This document shows, in pieces, positions 41,952 through 43,915 of a DNA stretch of 43,915 nucleotides. The stretch's first letter is position 1. Each line of letters opens with the position of its first letter. The position numbers and the translations under genes are program-made. The notes under the pieces are model-generated. The model did not search any database. It was given only the letters and a program-made list of their open reading frames with translations, and was not told where the DNA came from. This DNA is from Propionicimonas sp. (lineage in GTDB: Bacteria; Actinomycetota; Actinomycetes; Propionibacteriales; Propionibacteriaceae), in assembly GCF_029975155.1 (NCBI RefSeq), contig NZ_JARKPQ010000177.1:1-43915 (forward strand), given 5' to 3'.

Positions 41952-42094
41952 AGCTGGCTCGCAGGCTAAGGTGAACCTGTGTTGAGCAGGCGGAGCCTGA
42001 TGACGGGGCTGGCGGCCGCGGTGACGCTGGCCGCGGCGGGATGTGCCGCGTTCGAACCCAAACTTCAGGCCATTCGGGCCGACCCGATGTCGAC
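41952..42094 (+). repeat. Direct repeat, copy 1 (lipoprotein promoter region and signal peptide)
   Basis: This 143-base segment recurs at 42542-42684 with high identity, 590 bases downstream. Both copies contain AGCTGGCTCGC at the left end, the signal-peptide codons and the GCCGACCCGATGTCGAC right end. It marks a tandem duplication of a lipoprotein gene. Confidence 0.8.
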
Positions 42095-42397
42095 ATGGAC
42101 CCCCAAGGCCTCTTGTCCGAGGAGCGCGGCGAATCACCGGCCGGAACCGGAGGAATCGCAGGAGGAAGCGCCAGCGCGAGCCTCACTAGGGGCCTCAAGC
42201 TGCCTGACGCCGCGGCGGTCAACGAGGCTCGGCAGGCAGCCGTGGCCGCAGCGAAATCATTCGGATGGACCCCTGACAAGACGACTAGCGACATTGATCA
42301 ATTAGTTCGAAAACTCGGTAAATATGAGGGCCAGCTCAGCATTTATGCATCGCCTCTCAGCGACGCGGAACTTGTGATAGTCATCATGTCGGGCTAG
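41979..42397 (+). pseudogene. Lipoprotein gene, copy 1, with a one-base frameshift
   Basis: The first frame starts at GTG 41979 (AAGGTGA 5 bases upstream) and encodes a lipoprotein signal peptide MLSRRSLMTGLAAAVTLAAA followed by GCAAFEPKLQAIRADPMSTW, with the lipidation Cys at residue 22. At the five-C run 42100-42104 the sensible reading moves to another frame, giving QGLLSEERGESPAGTGG and, near the end, LPDAAAVNEARQAAVAAAKS to the TAG at 42395-42397. One extra C would join the two halves into an intact protein of about 139 residues. It is either a true frameshift, slippage at the C-run, or a sequencing error. The function is unknown. Confidence 0.65.
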
Positions 42398-42486
42398 CTG
42401 GTCGAACCCAAACCAAGAAGTGCGTCCGTCGATGTGGCACGCACGGCTTTCTACGCGTCTCCAGCGAAACACTATAGACGTTCCGT

Positions 42487-42510
42487 AACCCGAACCCGAA
42501 CCCGAACCCG
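42487..42510. repeat. Hexanucleotide tandem repeat (AACCCG)4
   Basis: Four perfect copies of AACCCG, with a partial further unit, lie between the two lipoprotein gene copies. No gene spans it convincingly. It may be a slippage-prone tract. Confidence 0.8.
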
Positions 42511-42541
42511 AGAACCATAGCTCACGGATCACGCCCACCTC

Positions 42542-42684
42542 AGCTGGCTCGCGGAGTAGGGTGAACTCGTCTGAGCAGGCAAAAGCTGATGGCGGGACTC
42601 GCGGCCGCGGTGACGCTAGCCGCGGCGGGATGTGCCGCGTTCGAACCCAAACTCCAAGCCATTCGGGGCCGACCCGATGTCGAC
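42542..42684 (+). repeat. Direct repeat, copy 2
   Basis: This is the second copy of the 143-base segment at 41952-42094. The GTG start of copy 1 has become GTC here, and one extra G in the CGGGG run changes the downstream frame. Confidence 0.8.
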
Positions 42685-42689
42685 GATGA
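42589..42689 (+). pseudogene. Lipoprotein gene, copy 2, broken after the signal peptide
   Basis: From ATG 42589 the frame reads MAGLAAAVTLAAAGCAAFEP and continues KLQAIRG, as in copy 1. It then diverges at an extra G in a G-run (42665-42668). The original upstream start is lost by mutation. The frame as it stands runs on without protein-like sequence to TAA 42871-42873. A different frame, open from 42690, has better protein character and leads into the next gene. This copy is therefore probably a decayed relic fused to other sequence. Confidence 0.55.
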
Positions 42690-42872
42690 TCCGAGTCGGC
42701 AGGACAATCGGGAGAAAATGCCCGCGAAGGAGGGGCACCTGAGCCTACCTGTGGTCAACTGCACGTCATGTCGCCGAGCGGATGTCTCGACCTCGACTAT
42801 GCTGGCACCCACATCTTTGCATCCGCCCGCGTCGTCGCGAGGGTCACTACAAACTACGGAGGACGGATACTA

Positions 42873-43406
42873 ATGCCTGAAGACAAGCCGGCAGAAGCGC
42901 TTCTGAGCGATGGTCTGCTCACGGTACGGCTTCCCGAAGGATGGGTCGTACGCCCGTCCGTGACCTGGCATCTTCCAGATCTATCCGACGAGGACGGTCA
43001 GCAGGTTGCCCACCCGGATGGACAGGATGCCTGGCAGTTGTCCGCGAACCTCGGCCGGGTGCGACATATCTCGCCGGAGGGCGTCGCCTACGACTTGACA
43101 GTGTTCTTCCAAGGAAGTCTTCCGCAGCCCCCGACCATCGCTGTGATGACAGGACAACGGCCGTTCACGACTGGTGGCCTGTCTGGCATCAGGTTCTCGG
43201 CCACACTCGAGCCGGATATGGGGCCGTTCTGGCGGGAGCCAGGATACGTCGTGGACGTCCTCACCATTGACGCCGGAACAAGGGCAGCCCGACCCTCAAG
43301 CCCTTCCCACGACTCACGATGGCTAGCCACGATCCACCGTGTGGGCGATTCTCGCGGCGAAGCAGCGACCAACGCTATCTGGAACTCACTGGTGATCGAG
43401 CCGTAG
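42873..43406 (+). CDS. Hypothetical protein
   Basis: A 177-residue protein from ATG 42873, with GGAGG about 10 bases upstream. It has segments such as LLTVRLPEGWVVRPSVTWHL and VAYDLTVFFQGSLPQPPTIA, and no recognised domain, signal peptide or membrane helix. The same frame is open back to 42690 with plausible protein (LDLDYAGTHIFASARVVARV), so the real protein may be longer, perhaps starting at ATG 42768, or be the displaced C-terminal part of lipoprotein copy 2. Its 3' end overlaps the convergent permease gene by 32 bases. Confidence 0.5.
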   Translation: MPEDKPAEALLSDGLLTVRLPEGWVVRPSVTWHLPDLSDEDGQQVAHPDGQDAWQLSANLGRVRHISPEGVAYDLTVFFQGSLPQPPTIAVMTGQRPFTTGGLSGIRFSATLEPDMGPFWREPGYVVDVLTIDAGTRAARPSSPSHDSRWLATIHRVGDSRGEAATNAIWNSLVIEP

Positions 43407-43915
43407 CGCCCAACGCGAGCAGGCCGCCACCCAGCGAGCCCAGAGCCATGACGGCGGCGGCGACCGCGAACACCGTCCCGATCAGCGGGACTGCCGCGAG
43501 CATCTGGCTGGTGAGGGCCGCCCCGTCCAGCACCCCCGTCGCCCCCGAACCGGTGGCGAAGCGGAAGCCGATCGCCCCGAAGGCACCGGTCAGCAGGGTG
43601 GCCGCGACGCCGGTGAGGACGAGCGCCTCGACGCCGAGCACGCCGAGCACACCGCGTGAACCGACGCCGAGCGAGCGGTAGAGATCGAACTCGCGGCGGC
43701 GATTGCTCGCATTGGTGATGGCGGTCTGGACGATGGCGACGACGGCCATCAGGTAGATGGTCCCGAAGACCGCGATGTTGCCGCGGTAGCTGTTGGCGGC
43801 GCGCGTGGCCTCGCGGGAGGCGAGGAACTCCGACTTCGTGAGCAGCATGCCGCCGTGCCGTCCGAGTTCGGTGTGCAGGGCGCTCCACGCCGGCGAGCCG
43901 GCCGGCACGCCGAGC
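43375..43915 (-). CDS. FtsX-like ABC transporter permease, C-terminal part
   Basis: About 180 residues are visible, and the gene continues beyond the window. Three long hydrophobic helices are seen (from IAVFGTIYLMAVVAIVQTA; VEALVLTGVAATLLTGAFGA; PLIGTVFAVAAAVMALGS) with the FtsX/MacB hallmark NRRREFDLYRSLGVGSRGVL between the first two. Such permeases work with a LolD/MacB-type ATPase in lipoprotein, peptide or signal-related transport. The stop codon (43375-43377) lies inside the convergent hypothetical gene. The N-terminus and any ATPase partner are not visible. Confidence 0.82.
   Translation of the reverse strand, partial: LGVPAGSPAWSALHTELGRHGGMLLTKSEFLASREATRAANSYRGNIAVFGTIYLMAVVAIVQTAITNASNRRREFDLYRSLGVGSRGVLGVLGVEALVLTGVAATLLTGAFGAIGFRFATGSGATGVLDGAALTSQMLAAVPLIGTVFAVAAAVMALGSLGGGLLALGATARSPVSSR

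Noticed and set aside
42302..42538. A 78-codon minus-strand frame with a SGSGSGSG stretch
   Set aside because: The Ser/Gly run is the antisense reading of the AACCCG hexamer repeat, and the rest has no support.

Overview
The window is high-GC DNA from an actinobacterium. Supporting signs are the order rplL-rplJ-rplA-rplK-nusG-secE-tRNA-Trp, a NusG with an acidic N-terminal extension, an adjacent hadA/hadB/murB block, an MptB-like polyprenol-phosphate mannosyltransferase, a mycobacterial-type SirA/CysH pair, many GTG/TTG starts and start/stop overlaps, and leaderless promoters. A member of the Propionibacteriales is my best guess, but this is inference.

Layout. 1-217 holds the 3' end of a plus-strand rplL paralog that converges on the ordinary rplL. 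302-4283 is the ribosomal protein/NusG/SecE/tRNA-Trp block, with a hairpin attenuator ahead of rplJL and a 21-bp inverted repeat between rplA and rplJ. 4385-9901 is housekeeping: aspartate aminotransferase, murB, hadAB, rpmG with tRNA-Met and tRNA-Thr, a family-5 uracil-DNA glycosylase, a DUF1707 protein and an alkyltransferase-like protein. 9972-15147 has fumC, an aroE-type dehydrogenase, a LacI regulator divergent from a GMC oxidoreductase, and tRNA-Tyr. 15289-20152 has yajQ, a D-threonine-aldolase-like PLP enzyme, exonuclease III, an enoyl-CoA-hydratase-fold protein and the mannosyltransferase.

20316-27431 is a sulfur/ferredoxin operon. A leaderless 23-codon leader peptide ending M-C-C-A-C and two hairpins precede sirA-cysH-tauE-sirB-like-korA-korB, and five of these six genes overlap a neighbour by 4 bases. 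Ferredoxin-dependent sulfite reductase, its siroheme chelatase and a ferredoxin-reducing 2-oxoacid oxidoreductase are thus apparently co-expressed under a cysteine-sensing leader.

27467-39031 is a carbohydrate island. A LacI/aldo-keto-reductase pair is divergent from a nine-gene operon: Gfo/Idh/MocA dehydrogenase, TIM-barrel isomerase, second dehydrogenase, two six-repeat tectonin-type beta-propeller proteins, a solute-binding lipoprotein, two permeases and an MFS carrier. Both promoters share one operator. The island is bracketed by korB and by a decayed, frameshifted copy of the korB 3' end at 39087-39186, which suggests insertion or duplication at the korB 3' end.

39246-43406 is a decayed accessory zone: a 5'-truncated gene with exact 110-residue repeats plus LGFP repeats, a small membrane protein, and two tandem broken lipoprotein genes. 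The window ends inside an FtsX-like ABC permease.

The strongest candidates for undescribed biology are the tectonin-propeller pair in the sugar operon, the Cys-leader-controlled sirA-to-korB operon, and the korB-remnant island boundary.
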